A stretch of 64,000 nt of DNA from 66-474 sp035281745 (lineage in GTDB: Bacteria; Pseudomonadota; Gammaproteobacteria; Xanthomonadales; Rhodanobacteraceae): the NCBI GenBank assembly GCA_035281745.1, contig DATEDI010000005.1, forward strand, positions 62,001 through 126,000, written 5' to 3'. Under the pieces are notes generated by a model. It saw nothing but the letters and a program-made list of their open reading frames with translations. It did no database searches and was not told where the DNA came from. Within the stretch, counting starts at the first letter, position 1; each line of letters opens with the position of its first letter. Positions 41,987 through 51,410 of this stretch are shown piece after piece. Made by a program: the position numbers and the translations under genes.

Positions 41987-42605
41987 GCAACGTTTCCACT
42001 TGTGCCAGTGACGCGCGCTGCTGCGGGCGTTCACTGACGGGATCGAGCGGCGCTTGCCGCAGTGCGTCGCGCGGGAATATGGTGACGTCCATCGGAACGT
42101 CATCGGCGGTGAACAGCAGCACCGGAAATTCAACGCTGCGCGTCCGGTCCAGCCTAAGTACGCGCGCACGTGTTTCGAACGCGATGCCGTGATCGTGCAG
42201 GAAGCCGGCGACACTCTCCGGCGAGTCGTCGAAGACGTGCAGACTCACCGGCGAATGGGTGTCGGCGGTGCCTTCCAGTACCGCGCCGACCAGCCGCGGT
42301 TCGAAACGATCGAGAAAATGCATGGCGTCCCGCGCGGCTTCGCGACGGGTCCGCAGCGCGTGCGGTTGTTCGTCGGCGCGGAACAGCCGCTGATGCTCGC
42401 GCAGTGCTTCCTCGATTTCCCGATTGCGCGGCAGAAAGCCTTCGTCGCTGACGCCGATGTGCTGGGCCGCCTTGCGCTTGGCCATCCGGAAATCGCGGAT
42501 GCCGTGTTCGCTGATCAGACGCGCGGCTTCGAGGGCAATGCGGCGGCGCAACTGATGGCTGCGGCCCTCGGCATGGATACGGTGGTACCCGGCGGTCTTG
42601 TGCAT
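41970..42605 (-). CDS. Conserved protein of unknown function (possible nucleotidyltransferase-like fold)
   Basis: This 211-residue soluble protein begins MHKTAGYHRIHAEGRSHQLR at ATG 42605. The N-terminal helical half (EAARLISEHGIRDFRMAKRK then AAQHIGVSDEGFLPRNREIE) is followed by a beta-rich half: FEPRLVGAVLEGTADTHSPV, SLHVFDDSPESVAGFL, and VPMDVTIFPRDALRQAPLDP. The G-[ST]-A-x(5)-V-x-L-H-x-F pattern, followed by a strand with alternating acidic residues, resembles nucleotidyltransferase folds. I am not certain, and no function should be assumed. Similar proteins seem to occur in other Xanthomonadales. Its 3' end falls within repeat copy 1. Confidence 0.75.
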   Translation of the reverse strand: MHKTAGYHRIHAEGRSHQLRRRIALEAARLISEHGIRDFRMAKRKAAQHIGVSDEGFLPRNREIEEALREHQRLFRADEQPHALRTRREAARDAMHFLDRFEPRLVGAVLEGTADTHSPVSLHVFDDSPESVAGFLHDHGIAFETRARVLRLDRTRSVEFPVLLFTADDVPMDVTIFPRDALRQAPLDPVSERPQQRASLAQVETLLCDHP

Positions 42606-42708
42606 GGAAAACACCCTGTAGCCGCGTTGTGTCCAGTGTCGCAAAAAGCGGACACAAAAAGCAAAGGGCAGTCGCGGAGCACCCGATCATTGCCGCTGTC
42701 CTGGAAAG

Positions 42709-42803
42709 TCAGGCCATGGATGGCCGTTCTGGAACTCTCGGCCTTGAAGCGCCCAAGTCGCGATGCCACTGAGCGCGCAGCCATCACGGACGATCGCACG
42801 AGT
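42709..42803 (-). repeat. Stop-associated ~90-bp repeat, copy 2
   Basis: It begins TCAGGCCATGGATGGCCGTT on the plus strand and ends CATCACGGACGATCGCACGA. The next copy starts four bases further on, so copies 2 and 3 are in tandem. The middle parts of the copies differ more than the ends. Confidence 0.75.
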
Positions 42804-42806
42804 GTG

Positions 42807-42900
42807 TCAGGCCATGGATGGCCGTTCTGGAGTCACTTGAGCGGAAAGACCCCGAGTGAACCCGACATGGGCGAGGCAGCTGTCACGGACGATCGCATCA
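42807..42900 (-). repeat. Stop-associated ~90-bp repeat, copy 3
   Basis: It begins TCAGGCCATGGATGGCCGTT and ends TGTCACGGACGATCGCATCA. The last three bases are the stop codon of mrcA on the minus strand, so in transcription order the element starts exactly at the end of mrcA. Confidence 0.75.
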
Positions 42901-45435
42901 AAAAATATCGTATGCCGGCGCCTGGTTCTGCTGGTTCTTGGCTTCGGCGCGCAGGCGATCGAGATCCTCGATCTTGAACATCTCGCTCATGGTGTTGCTG
43001 TCGCCCGGGGGCGCGGGCAGTCCGGTGGTCCGGTCGATCGTGGCGGTGACGATGCCGGGCGGCATCGGCAGTTGCGCTTCCGGCGTGCCCTGCAGCGCCG
43101 GTGCCATGAACGCCATCCAGATCGGCAGTGCGGTGCGCGCGCCGAACTCGCCGTGTCCGAGCGAACGGTAATCGTCGAAGCCGACCCAGACGGTGGTCAC
43201 GAGGTCGGCGTTGAAGCCGCAGAACCAGCCGTCGTGATGATCGTTGGTGGAACCGGTCTTGCCGGCGAGGTCGTCGCGGCCAAGTTGTTTCGCCGCCGCG
43301 GCACCGGTGCCGCCACCGTAGATCACGCTCTGCAACAGCGAGGTCATCAGATAGTCGTTGCGCGGGTCGATCACGCGTGGGGCGAGCAATGGCTTGTTCG
43401 ATTCGCCCTGGCTCATTGCATTGGCGGTGTCGGCCAGCGCACCCGGATCGCCCGCCGCGGCCGCAGGCTGCGCAGGCGCTGCCGTGGTTTTGCCTTCATC
43501 CAGCAGGCGTGCTTCGCAAGTGCGGCAGGCCTGCAGTGGATCGGCCTTGTAGACAGCCTTGCCATCGCGATTGTCGATTTCGGCGATGTAGTAGGGGTTG
43601 ATGAGGAAACCGCCGTTGGCGAACACCGCGTAGGCGCGTGCCATCGCCATCGGCGACACGGACGCGGTGCCGAGTGCCATCGACAGGTTGGCCGGAATCG
43701 CGTCCAGCGGAAAACCAAAGCGCGTCGAGTACTCGCGCACGTAGCGCACGCCGACTGCATCGAGCAAACGGATCGCCACCAGGTTCACCGATTGCGCCAG
43801 TGCTTCGCGCAGGCGCATCGGCCCGCGGAACTTGTTGTCATCGTTCTGCGGTGTCCACAGGCCGCCCGGCTTGGAAGGATCGGGCAGCGCGATCGGCGCG
43901 TCGTTGATGATCGAGGCTGGCGTGTAGCCGCGACTGAAAGCCGCCGAATAGATGAAGGGCTTGAAACTGGAGCCTGGCTGGCGTTGTGTCTGCACCGCGC
44001 GGTTGAACTTGCTCAACTGGAAATTGAAGCCGCCGACCAGCGCCTTGACTGCGCCATCGTCGGGCGACAGCACCACCATCGCGGACTGCGCCGCGGGAAT
44101 CTGCTGGAGTTCCCAATGCTTCTTGTCGGTGGCGGCGACCTTTTCCGCCTTCGCGGGTTTGGCGGGTGCCGTGGTCGAAGCTTCCGCGTCCGCCACTTCG
44201 CGCACGCGGATGATGTCGCCTGGCTGGAGGATCGAGGCTGCGCCCTTGCCGCCGGTTTTGGCCTTGCGCGCGAAGCCCATCGCCCACTTCATGTCGGCGA
44301 CGGAGAGTTTGATGGTTTCGCCGCCTTGCACATAAGCCTCGGCCTCGTCGTCACCCACCTCGGTGACGATGGCGGGATACAGGCCGCTGACGTCGTTGTA
44401 GCCCGACAACGCCTTCTGCAGCGCGGCGGGCGTGGCCGGCTGCGGCAGTGCGAGGTGCGCCTCCGGTCCGCGATAGCCATGGCGGTGGTCATATTCCTCG
44501 AGCTTGCTGCGCAGCGCGTGGTTCGCCAGCGCCTGCATGCGGCTGTCGACGGTGGTGCGGATCACGTAACCGTCGGTCTGCGCCTGGTTGCCGAGCTTCT
44601 GCAAGGCCTGCTGGCGCACCATTTCGGCGAGATAGGGAGCATCCACCTCGACGGGCGGCTCGTGGGGCGCGGCCTCATCGGGCGCCGCGATCGCTTGATC
44701 GTATTCGGCCTGGCTGATGAAACGGTGCGTCAGCATCTGGCCCAGCACCCAGTTGCGGCGCGCAATCAAGCGTGGCTCGTGATCGATCGGATTGACCACC
44801 GACGGCGACTGGAACGACGACGCGATCGCCGCGCATTGCGCCAGTGTCAACTGATCGATGGTCTTGCCGTAGTAGTACTGTGCGGCCGCGGCCACGCCGT
44901 AGGAGCGGTGGCCCAGGAACATCTTGTTGAGGTAGAGCTGCAGGATCTGATCCTTGGGCAGTTCGCTCTCGATCCGGAATGCGGTGAGCATTTCGGTGAG
45001 CTTGCGGGTGTAGGTTTTCTGCGGGCTCAGGAAGAAGTTGCGTGCCACCTGCTGGGTGATGGTCGAGCCACCCTGCACCTTCTCGCCGTGATGCAGCACC
45101 ACTTCGAATGCGGCGCGCAGCGTCGAAGTCACGTCAATGCCTGAGTGGTGGTAGAAGTCGGCGTCTTCGGCGGCCAGCACCGCGTTTTTGAGGTACGCCG
45201 GCACGTTTTCGATCTGGACCGGCATGCGCCGGGTCTCGCCGAACTCGGCGATCAGCTTGCCGTCTGCGGAGAGCACGCGCAGCGGCACCTGCATCTGCAC
45301 GTCCTTCAGCGATGCCACGGACGGCACGCGTGGTTCGATCAACCAGTAGGTGACGCCCCCGGCGATGAGGCCCAGTACCACCAGGCATGCCAAGCCAATC
45401 AGGGCAATCAGCGCCAGTCGTTTGAAGATTCTCAT
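42898..45435 (-). CDS. mrcA: Penicillin-binding protein 1A
   Basis: This 845-residue bifunctional peptidoglycan synthase is anchored by one N-terminal helix (LIALIGLACLVVLGLIAGGV). The transglycosylase domain (about 60-235) has LAAEDADFYHHSGIDVTSTL with the catalytic Glu, then GGSTITQQVARNFFL. An OB-like insertion follows. The transpeptidase domain has PGSSFKPFIYSAAF (active-site Ser near residue 488), AQSVNLVAIR and GKTGSTNDHHDGWF. It is divergent from pilM, the usual arrangement in gammaproteobacteria. Confidence 0.96.
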   Translation of the reverse strand: MRIFKRLALIALIGLACLVVLGLIAGGVTYWLIEPRVPSVASLKDVQMQVPLRVLSADGKLIAEFGETRRMPVQIENVPAYLKNAVLAAEDADFYHHSGIDVTSTLRAAFEVVLHHGEKVQGGSTITQQVARNFFLSPQKTYTRKLTEMLTAFRIESELPKDQILQLYLNKMFLGHRSYGVAAAAQYYYGKTIDQLTLAQCAAIASSFQSPSVVNPIDHEPRLIARRNWVLGQMLTHRFISQAEYDQAIAAPDEAAPHEPPVEVDAPYLAEMVRQQALQKLGNQAQTDGYVIRTTVDSRMQALANHALRSKLEEYDHRHGYRGPEAHLALPQPATPAALQKALSGYNDVSGLYPAIVTEVGDDEAEAYVQGGETIKLSVADMKWAMGFARKAKTGGKGAASILQPGDIIRVREVADAEASTTAPAKPAKAEKVAATDKKHWELQQIPAAQSAMVVLSPDDGAVKALVGGFNFQLSKFNRAVQTQRQPGSSFKPFIYSAAFSRGYTPASIINDAPIALPDPSKPGGLWTPQNDDNKFRGPMRLREALAQSVNLVAIRLLDAVGVRYVREYSTRFGFPLDAIPANLSMALGTASVSPMAMARAYAVFANGGFLINPYYIAEIDNRDGKAVYKADPLQACRTCEARLLDEGKTTAAPAQPAAAAGDPGALADTANAMSQGESNKPLLAPRVIDPRNDYLMTSLLQSVIYGGGTGAAAAKQLGRDDLAGKTGSTNDHHDGWFCGFNADLVTTVWVGFDDYRSLGHGEFGARTALPIWMAFMAPALQGTPEAQLPMPPGIVTATIDRTTGLPAPPGDSNTMSEMFKIEDLDRLRAEAKNQQNQAPAYDIF

Positions 45436-45794
45436 GCAGATTCCGGATCAGGCGCGATGCGCGGCGCGCACGACGCCGCGGCTAACGAAGTGGTTGGAAA
45501 GTATAGATGCTCGTCCAGGATGCGGGTTCCGTGATGGTCGACAAAGTTCGTTTTTGCAGGTGGCGTATCCTGCGCCGCGCGGGCACGGCTTTTGCTTGCA
45601 CGTGCTCGCATCGCCTCGAGGTATCGGAGACGGCGAAGAAGGGACGGCTTTGCGCAAGGGGACGCAGGCCGAACGGGCAACAAGCCAGCTCGCAAATTTG
45701 TGACGCACGTCCGCCGCAAACATGCAAGCAACGAGGATGATTTCAGACCGAAAGCACAGAAACATCATAAGCTTGTACGCACTTTGCAAGGTTA

Positions 45795-45823
45795 TTGATA
45801 TTTTGTTAACTTTCGTATCTAAT
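45795..45823 (+). promoter_or_regulatory. Promoter of the pilMNOPQ operon
   Basis: TTGATA (45795-45800) and TCTAAT (45818-45823) are separated by exactly 17 bases, a good sigma-70 promoter, 50 bases before the pilM start. The region is notably AT-rich. It lies in the 437-base divergent space between mrcA and pilM; the remainder of that space (45436-45794) shows no supported gene, and the mrcA promoter was not clear. Confidence 0.7.
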
Positions 45824-45872
45824 TCAATCGCGCCACGTTTTCTGCGAGCGGGCACGGGGAAGGGGAATTCCA

Positions 45873-46931
45873 GTGGGAATACTGACAACCAATGCTGCGC
45901 CGCTGATCGGCGTCGACATCAGTTCGACTGCGGTGAAGTTGCTGCAGCTGACCCAGGCCGGTTCGCGCTATCGCGTGGAGCATTACGCGGTCGAACCGCT
46001 GCCGCCCAACGCCGTGGTCGAGAAGAACATCGTCGAAGTGGAAGCCGTCGGCGACGCGATCCGGCGCGCGATGCAGCGCTCGGGTGCACGCACCAAGTAC
46101 GCTTCGGCCGCGGTCGCGGGTTCGGCGGTGATCACCAAGGTGATTCCGATGCCGGCCGACCTTTCGGATGACGATCTGGAAGGCCAGGTGCAGGTCGAGG
46201 CCAACCAGTACATCCCGTACCCGATCGAGGAAGTCAGCCTCGATTTCGAACCCATCGGGCCGGTGAAAGACAACCCGGAGATGCAGCAGATCCTGCTCGC
46301 GGCCTCGCGCACGGAAAACGTCGACATGCGGGTGGCGGCGCTCGATCTGGGCGGGCTGACCGCGCGCGTGATCGACGTCGAAGTGTTCGCGATGGAGAAC
46401 GCGTTCCGGCTGGTCGCCGATCAATTGTCGGTGCCGCGCGACGCGCTGGTCGCGCTGGTGGACATCGGCGCCACCATGATCACACTGTCGGTGCTCAAGA
46501 ACCAGCGCACCATCTATTCGCGCGAGCAGGTGTTCGGCGGCAAGCAGCTCACCGACGAAGTGATGCGCCGCTACGGCATGTCCTACGAGGAAGCCGGCCT
46601 CGCCAAGCGCCAGGGCGGCCTGCCCGAATCCTACGAGATCGAGGTACTGGAGCCCTTCAAGGAAGCGATGGTGCAGCAGGTCAGTCGTCTGCTGCAGTTT
46701 TTCTTCGCGGGCAGCGAGTTCGGCAAGGTCGACCAGGTGGTGCTGGCCGGCGGCTGTGCATCGATTCCCGGCGTCGCCGACATGGTGGTCGAACAGCTCG
46801 GCGTGCCGTGCGTGGTGGCCAACCCGCTCGCCAGCATGTCGTTGTCACCGCGGCTGCAGGCGCAGACGCTGGCACAGGACGCGCCCGCGCTGATGATCGC
46901 GGCGGGACTGGCCTTGAGGAGTTTCGACTGA
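45873..46931 (+). CDS. pilM: Type IV pilus assembly ATPase-like protein PilM
   Basis: This 352-residue cytosolic actin-like protein forms the inner platform of the type IV pilus alignment complex with PilN. Actin-fold nucleotide motifs are LIGVDISSTAVKLLQL at the start, LVALVDIGATMITLSVL in the middle and VVLAGGCASIPGVADMVVEQ near the end. It starts at GTG 45873. Its stop overlaps the pilN start as TGATG. Confidence 0.95.
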   Translation: MGILTTNAAPLIGVDISSTAVKLLQLTQAGSRYRVEHYAVEPLPPNAVVEKNIVEVEAVGDAIRRAMQRSGARTKYASAAVAGSAVITKVIPMPADLSDDDLEGQVQVEANQYIPYPIEEVSLDFEPIGPVKDNPEMQQILLAASRTENVDMRVAALDLGGLTARVIDVEVFAMENAFRLVADQLSVPRDALVALVDIGATMITLSVLKNQRTIYSREQVFGGKQLTDEVMRRYGMSYEEAGLAKRQGGLPESYEIEVLEPFKEAMVQQVSRLLQFFFAGSEFGKVDQVVLAGGCASIPGVADMVVEQLGVPCVVANPLASMSLSPRLQAQTLAQDAPALMIAAGLALRSFD

Positions 46932-47728
46932 TGGCCAAGATCAATCTACTCCCCTGGCGCGCGGAGCGGCGCGAACGCCGCAAACGCGAATTTTTCACTC
47001 ATCTCGTCATCGCGTTCGTCGCGGCGGTGGTGCTGGTGCTGTTGTGGGGCTTCTGGGTGAGCCTGCGCATCGGCAGCCAGAACGATCGCAACGACTACCT
47101 CAAGGGCCAGATCGCCCAGCTCGATGCCAAGATCACCGAAATCCAGAACCTGCAGAAGGTCAAGGATCATCTGCTGGCGCGCAAGCGGATTGTCGAGAAG
47201 CTGCAGTCCAGCCGCTCGCAGATGGTGCACCTGTTCGACCAGATCGTGCAGACCGTCCCCGCCGGCGTGCGTCTGACCGGCCTGACCCAGCAGGGCGACA
47301 AGCTGACGCTGGATGGCGTGGCGCAATCCAACGCGACGGTCGCGCAGTACATGCGCAACATCGAAGCGTCGCCGTGGATGGGGCCGACCACGCTGGTCAG
47401 CACCACCAATGTCCACAACGACACGAACACGCCGTACGAATTCCAGTTGGTGGTCGCGTTGACCACGCCGAAGAACGACGGCAGCGGCGCGCCGGCTTCG
47501 GGTTCATCCACCGCGACGCCTGCCGCGGCATCGACCGCAGCCGCGTTGGCAGCGACGGGGGCATCGAGTGCCGCCACGCCGTTGCCTGCGCCGGTCGCCG
47601 CGGCTACGGCCGCGCCCGTCAATGCGCCGGCGGCTTCGATGGTGACGTCAGCGCCGGTTTCATCGACGGTGGGGGGCAAGACGCCGCAAGCGCCTGCTGC
47701 ATCGAGCAAGGGAGGGGCCAGGCCATGA
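46931..47728 (+). CDS. pilN: Type IV pilus alignment protein PilN
   Basis: This 265-residue bitopic inner-membrane protein has the PilM-binding cytosolic tail at its N-terminus (MAKINLLPWRAERRERRKRE), one helix (LVIAFVAAVVLVLLWGFWVS), a coiled coil (QIAQLDAKITEIQNLQKVKD) and a ferredoxin-like periplasmic domain. The last 80 residues are an Ala/Pro/Ser/Thr-rich tail, longer than in most PilN proteins. ATG 46931 overlaps the pilM stop. Its stop overlaps the pilO start. Confidence 0.95.
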   Translation: MAKINLLPWRAERRERRKREFFTHLVIAFVAAVVLVLLWGFWVSLRIGSQNDRNDYLKGQIAQLDAKITEIQNLQKVKDHLLARKRIVEKLQSSRSQMVHLFDQIVQTVPAGVRLTGLTQQGDKLTLDGVAQSNATVAQYMRNIEASPWMGPTTLVSTTNVHNDTNTPYEFQLVVALTTPKNDGSGAPASGSSTATPAAASTAAALAATGASSAATPLPAPVAAATAAPVNAPAASMVTSAPVSSTVGGKTPQAPAASSKGGARP

Positions 47729-48390
47729 AATTCTTCGATGACCTGCGCAATCTCGACCGCAACAACATCGGCGGCTGGCCGAAATCGGTCAAGGGCTTCT
47801 TCGTCGGGCTCGTGGTCGTCCTGGTCTTGTTCCTTGGCTGGTACTTCTACGTCAGTGGCCAGCAGGAGACGCTCGCTTCCGGCCAGCAACAGGAAGTGAA
47901 GCTGAAACAGGAATTCGAGTCGAAGCAGGCCAAGGTCGTGAACCTCGACGCGCTGAAGGCGCAGCTTGCCCAGATGAACGAAATGCTGAGCCAGATGCTG
48001 CGCGAGTTGCCGAGCAAGACCGAAATGCCGGCGCTGCTGGTCAACATCTCGCAGACCGCGCAGGCCGCCGGCATCGAGACGGAGTTGTTCAAGCCGCAAC
48101 CGGAGATTCCGAAAGAGTTCTATGCGATCCAGCCGATTGCGCTGAAGATGCAGGGTACCTATCACCAGTTCGGCACCTTCATCAGCAGCGTGGCCTCGCT
48201 GCCGCGGGTGGTGATCCTCACGATGCACGATGTGTCGTTGAAGGCGGCCAAGCCGGGCGGTGCCAAGGATGCGCCTCCGTCGGACGGTGAGCTGACGCTC
48301 GAAGGCACGGTGCAGACCTATCGCTATCTCGGCGACGAGGAGGCCAAGGCCAACGATGAGAAGGCCGCGGCCAAGAAGGGAGGGCACTGA
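47725..48390 (+). CDS. pilO: Type IV pilus alignment protein PilO
   Basis: This 221-residue bitopic inner-membrane protein pairs with PilN and links to PilP. After the N-terminal cytosolic segment comes a helix (GFFVGLVVVLVLFLGWYFYV), a coiled coil (QEVKLKQEFESKQAKVVNLD) and the periplasmic domain with LPRVVILTMHDVSLKAAKPG. The C-terminus ends in lysine-rich sequence. ATG 47725 overlaps the pilN stop as ATGA. Confidence 0.95.
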   Translation: MKFFDDLRNLDRNNIGGWPKSVKGFFVGLVVVLVLFLGWYFYVSGQQETLASGQQQEVKLKQEFESKQAKVVNLDALKAQLAQMNEMLSQMLRELPSKTEMPALLVNISQTAQAAGIETELFKPQPEIPKEFYAIQPIALKMQGTYHQFGTFISSVASLPRVVILTMHDVSLKAAKPGGAKDAPPSDGELTLEGTVQTYRYLGDEEAKANDEKAAAKKGGH

Positions 48391-48392
48391 TC

Positions 48393-48911
48393 ATGCGAGT
48401 CGCCCGTATCGCCACGGTGTTTGCCATGCTCGGCATGACGCTCGGCCTTGCCGCGTGCAGCGGCCAGGGCGACTTGCACGAGTGGGTGGCGCAGGTGAAA
48501 GCGCGCAAGGGTGCGCCGCTGCCCGCGTTGCCGGTCGTCAAGACCTTCGAAACTTTCATTTATCAGGATCAGGATCGGCGTGATCCGTTCGAACCGGCGC
48601 CGCCGGAAGCCAGCGCGCAGACAGCGAGCGGGCCGCATCCCGACCAGAACCGCCCGCGCGAACCGCTGGAAGCTTTCCCGCTCGACAGCCTGAAAATGGT
48701 TGGCACCATAGGTGCAAAGGGCAGTGTCGAAGCGCTGGTCAAGGATCCGCAAGGCGTGATCCACCAAGTGCACGTCGGCGACTACATGGGTCAGAACTAC
48801 GGGCACGTCATCCAGGTGACGTCCAGTGAAGTGGATGTTGTGGAAATGGTGTCGAACGGTTCAGGCGGCTGGATGGAACGCGACGCGAGCGTCGCATTGG
48901 GCGACAAATGA
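48393..48911 (+). CDS. pilP: Type IV pilus inner-membrane lipoprotein PilP
   Basis: This 172-residue lipoprotein has the lipobox GLAAC near residue 22. It connects the PilN/PilO complex to the secretin PilQ. A flexible linker with RRDPFEPAPPE is followed by the beta domain (DSLKMVGTIGAKGSVEALVK, VGDYMGQNYGHVIQV). It starts two bases after the pilO stop. Confidence 0.94.
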   Translation: MRVARIATVFAMLGMTLGLAACSGQGDLHEWVAQVKARKGAPLPALPVVKTFETFIYQDQDRRDPFEPAPPEASAQTASGPHPDQNRPREPLEAFPLDSLKMVGTIGAKGSVEALVKDPQGVIHQVHVGDYMGQNYGHVIQVTSSEVDVVEMVSNGSGGWMERDASVALGDK

Positions 48912-48933
48912 CGATTCATCGGGGGTTACGTTC

Positions 48934-51288
48934 ATGATGACCAAACCTGCTCACTACCTCCGTCGCTCCAGTGGCGGCCACATCCGATCGGTACGCGGAT
49001 GGATGGCGTTGTTGGCGATGCCGGTGATGACGATATGCCTGCTGGTGGCGGGACCGGCCATGGCGGCCAACACCTTGCAGAACGTCAGCGCCACGCCGCT
49101 GCCCGGTGGCAAGGTCCAGGTCACCCTGACCTTCTCCGGCCCGGCTGCCACACCGCAGGCATTCAGCACCAACACGCCGCCGCGCATCGCGCTGGACTTC
49201 GCCGATACCAGCAACGGGCTCGCGCAACGCAACTACCCGGTCAACCAGGGTACGGCGCAGGGCGTCAGCGCGGTGGAGGCGAATGGCCGCACCCGCGTCG
49301 TGGTCGCGCTCACGCAGGCATCTCCCTACGTGACCAACGTCGAGGGCAATCAGGTCGTCGTCACCATTGGCGACGGCATGTCCGGCGCCACGGCTGCTGC
49401 GGCGCCGGAACCGGCCGCCGCGCAAGCGCCAGCGCTTGCGAGCGCACCGCCGCCGCCGCAGTCGCCGCGTTCGCTCTCGGTGGTCAGCGCGAATCCCGAC
49501 AAGGCCGCCGCAATGGCCGGCAGCAACGTCATTACCGGCGTGGATTTCCAGCGCGGTGAGCATGGTGGTGGCAAGCTGGTCATCGATTTCAGCCAGCCGG
49601 GCGCCGCCACCAGCATGCACAGCAACGGCGACACCACCACCATCGAAGTCGCCGGCGCCAACCTTGCGGCTTCGCAGGCGCGTCGTCTGGACGTGACGAG
49701 TTACGGGACGCCTGTCCGCAGCGTCAACACCCGTGCGGTTGCGGGCGGCGCGAAGATCGACGTGGACACTCGCGGCGTGGTGCAGACGGCGGCGTATCAG
49801 ACGGGCAACCAGTACGTGGTCGAATTCTCGCGGCCGACGTCGAGTGAAACCAGCGTTCTGGGTGCGCCCAAACCCATTGTCTACAAGGGCAGCCGCGTCA
49901 CCTTCAACTTCCAGGACATTCCGGTGCGTTCGGTGCTGCAACTGCTGGCCGACGTCTCCAACCTCAACATCGTGGCGGCCGACAGTGTGCAGGGCAATGT
50001 CACGCTGCGGCTGGTCAACGTGCCTTGGGATCAGGCGCTCGACGTGATCGTGCGCGCCAAGGGCCTGGCCAAGCGTCAGAACGGCAACGTGATCTGGGTT
50101 GCACCGCAGACCGAGATCGCGAAATACGAAGAGGACATCGCGAACGCGCGTGAGAAGCAGCTCACCAGCGCACAACTGGTCACCGACTACATTCCGATCA
50201 ACTACGGCAGTGCCCAGCAGATAGCCGAGCTGCTGACTTCGGGCGCCAAGGCCGGCAACGTGGGCGGAGGCGGTGGCGGCTCGAACAACGCCGAGCGCGG
50301 GTTCCTTTCGTCGCGGGGCAGCGTGTCCTTCGACGAGCGCACCAATACCCTCTTGGTCAACGACACCCCGGAAAAGGTGCAGGAGATCCGGCAACTGGTG
50401 TCGGTGCTGGACCGCCCGGTCAAGCAGGTGCTGATCGAATCGCGGCTCGTGATCGCGACCGACAGCTTTACCCGCGAACTGGGTGCCAAGCTCGGCATCG
50501 CCGGCTTCCAGATCAATCCGAGCGGGCAGGTGATGTCGACCGGTTCGACCACCAGTGACGTTTCCAGTACGAATAACAGCGTTCGCACATGGCAGAATGG
50601 CCTTGCCAAAGCGCTAGCCACGGGCGGGGACCCGACCACCGTGGCACCCCCGACGATCGCCTCCGGGCTGAATGTCAATTTGCCCGCGAATACCGCCGGC
50701 ATCACCTCCAGCAGTATCGCATTCGGTATTCTCGGCAACGACTATCTGCTCAATCTCGAGCTGAGTGCGGCGCAACAGGAAGGCCGTAGCGAGACCATTT
50801 CGCAGCCAAAAGTCGTGACCGCCAACAACCAGGAAGCGAGCATTGTGCAGGGTCAACAGATCGGTTACCTGACGTTCCAGAACTCCGGTGCTGGCGGCGG
50901 CCAAGGTACGGCGACGGTGCAATTCAAGAACGCCGCGCTGGAACTCCATGTCACGCCGACGATCACCTCCGACAACCGCGTGTTCATGAAGCTCAAGATC
51001 CTCAAGGACGCGGTCAGCCGGCTGGTGCCCAACCCGGGCGGCGGCTTTGTCCCGCAGATCGATCATCGCGAGATCGACACTTCGGTGTTGGTCGGGAACG
51101 GTCAAACGGTCGTACTGGGCGGTGTCTACGAGTTCCAGAACGAGCATGACGTCACCAAGGTGCCGTTCCTCGGCGACATTCCGATCCTCGGAGCGCTGTT
51201 CCGCGACAAGGTGGACAAGAACAGCAAGGCGGAACTGCTGGTGTTCATCACGCCGCACATCCTGGGCCAGGAAACCATGGTGCAGTGA
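48934..51288 (+). CDS. pilQ: Type IV pilus secretin PilQ
   Basis: This 784-residue outer-membrane secretin forms the gated pore through which the pilus passes. A signal peptide ends near PAMAANT. Two AMIN domains (about 46-135 and 195-290) bind peptidoglycan. The STN/N0 domain (about 320-390, NFQDIPVRSVLQLLADVSNL), an N1 domain and the secretin domain (about 520-780, VPFLGDIPILGALFRDKVDK) follow. A glycine-rich linker GGGGGSNNAE lies before the secretin part. I take ATG 48934; a second ATG follows directly. It is the last gene of the operon, before a strong terminator. Confidence 0.96.
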   Translation: MMTKPAHYLRRSSGGHIRSVRGWMALLAMPVMTICLLVAGPAMAANTLQNVSATPLPGGKVQVTLTFSGPAATPQAFSTNTPPRIALDFADTSNGLAQRNYPVNQGTAQGVSAVEANGRTRVVVALTQASPYVTNVEGNQVVVTIGDGMSGATAAAAPEPAAAQAPALASAPPPPQSPRSLSVVSANPDKAAAMAGSNVITGVDFQRGEHGGGKLVIDFSQPGAATSMHSNGDTTTIEVAGANLAASQARRLDVTSYGTPVRSVNTRAVAGGAKIDVDTRGVVQTAAYQTGNQYVVEFSRPTSSETSVLGAPKPIVYKGSRVTFNFQDIPVRSVLQLLADVSNLNIVAADSVQGNVTLRLVNVPWDQALDVIVRAKGLAKRQNGNVIWVAPQTEIAKYEEDIANAREKQLTSAQLVTDYIPINYGSAQQIAELLTSGAKAGNVGGGGGGSNNAERGFLSSRGSVSFDERTNTLLVNDTPEKVQEIRQLVSVLDRPVKQVLIESRLVIATDSFTRELGAKLGIAGFQINPSGQVMSTGSTTSDVSSTNNSVRTWQNGLAKALATGGDPTTVAPPTIASGLNVNLPANTAGITSSSIAFGILGNDYLLNLELSAAQQEGRSETISQPKVVTANNQEASIVQGQQIGYLTFQNSGAGGGQGTATVQFKNAALELHVTPTITSDNRVFMKLKILKDAVSRLVPNPGGGFVPQIDHREIDTSVLVGNGQTVVLGGVYEFQNEHDVTKVPFLGDIPILGALFRDKVDKNSKAELLVFITPHILGQETMVQ

Positions 51289-51316
51289 GGTTTCCTGCCC
51301 GGTGAAGACGCAGCAG

Positions 51317-51349
51317 GAACGGCGCGGGCAACCGCGCCGTTCTTCGTTT
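51317..51349 (+). terminator. Intrinsic terminator after pilQ
   Basis: GAACGGCGCGG (51317-51327) pairs perfectly with CCGCGCCGTTC (51332-51342) around a GCAA tetraloop, an 11-bp stem, and is followed by TTCGTTT. It closes the pilMNOPQ operon. Confidence 0.88.
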
Positions 51350-51410
51350 CGGCGCCGCCGCCGGCTGGCTTCGACCAAACTTTCGCGCCCGGCTGTGGTC
51401 TACTTGGCGC

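Noticed and set aside
42856..45144. Long plus-strand open frame (over 760 codons) opposite mrcA
   Set aside because: It is antisense to an unmistakable PBP1A gene with all catalytic motifs; such frames arise from codon bias in high-GC DNA. Its translation has no family features.
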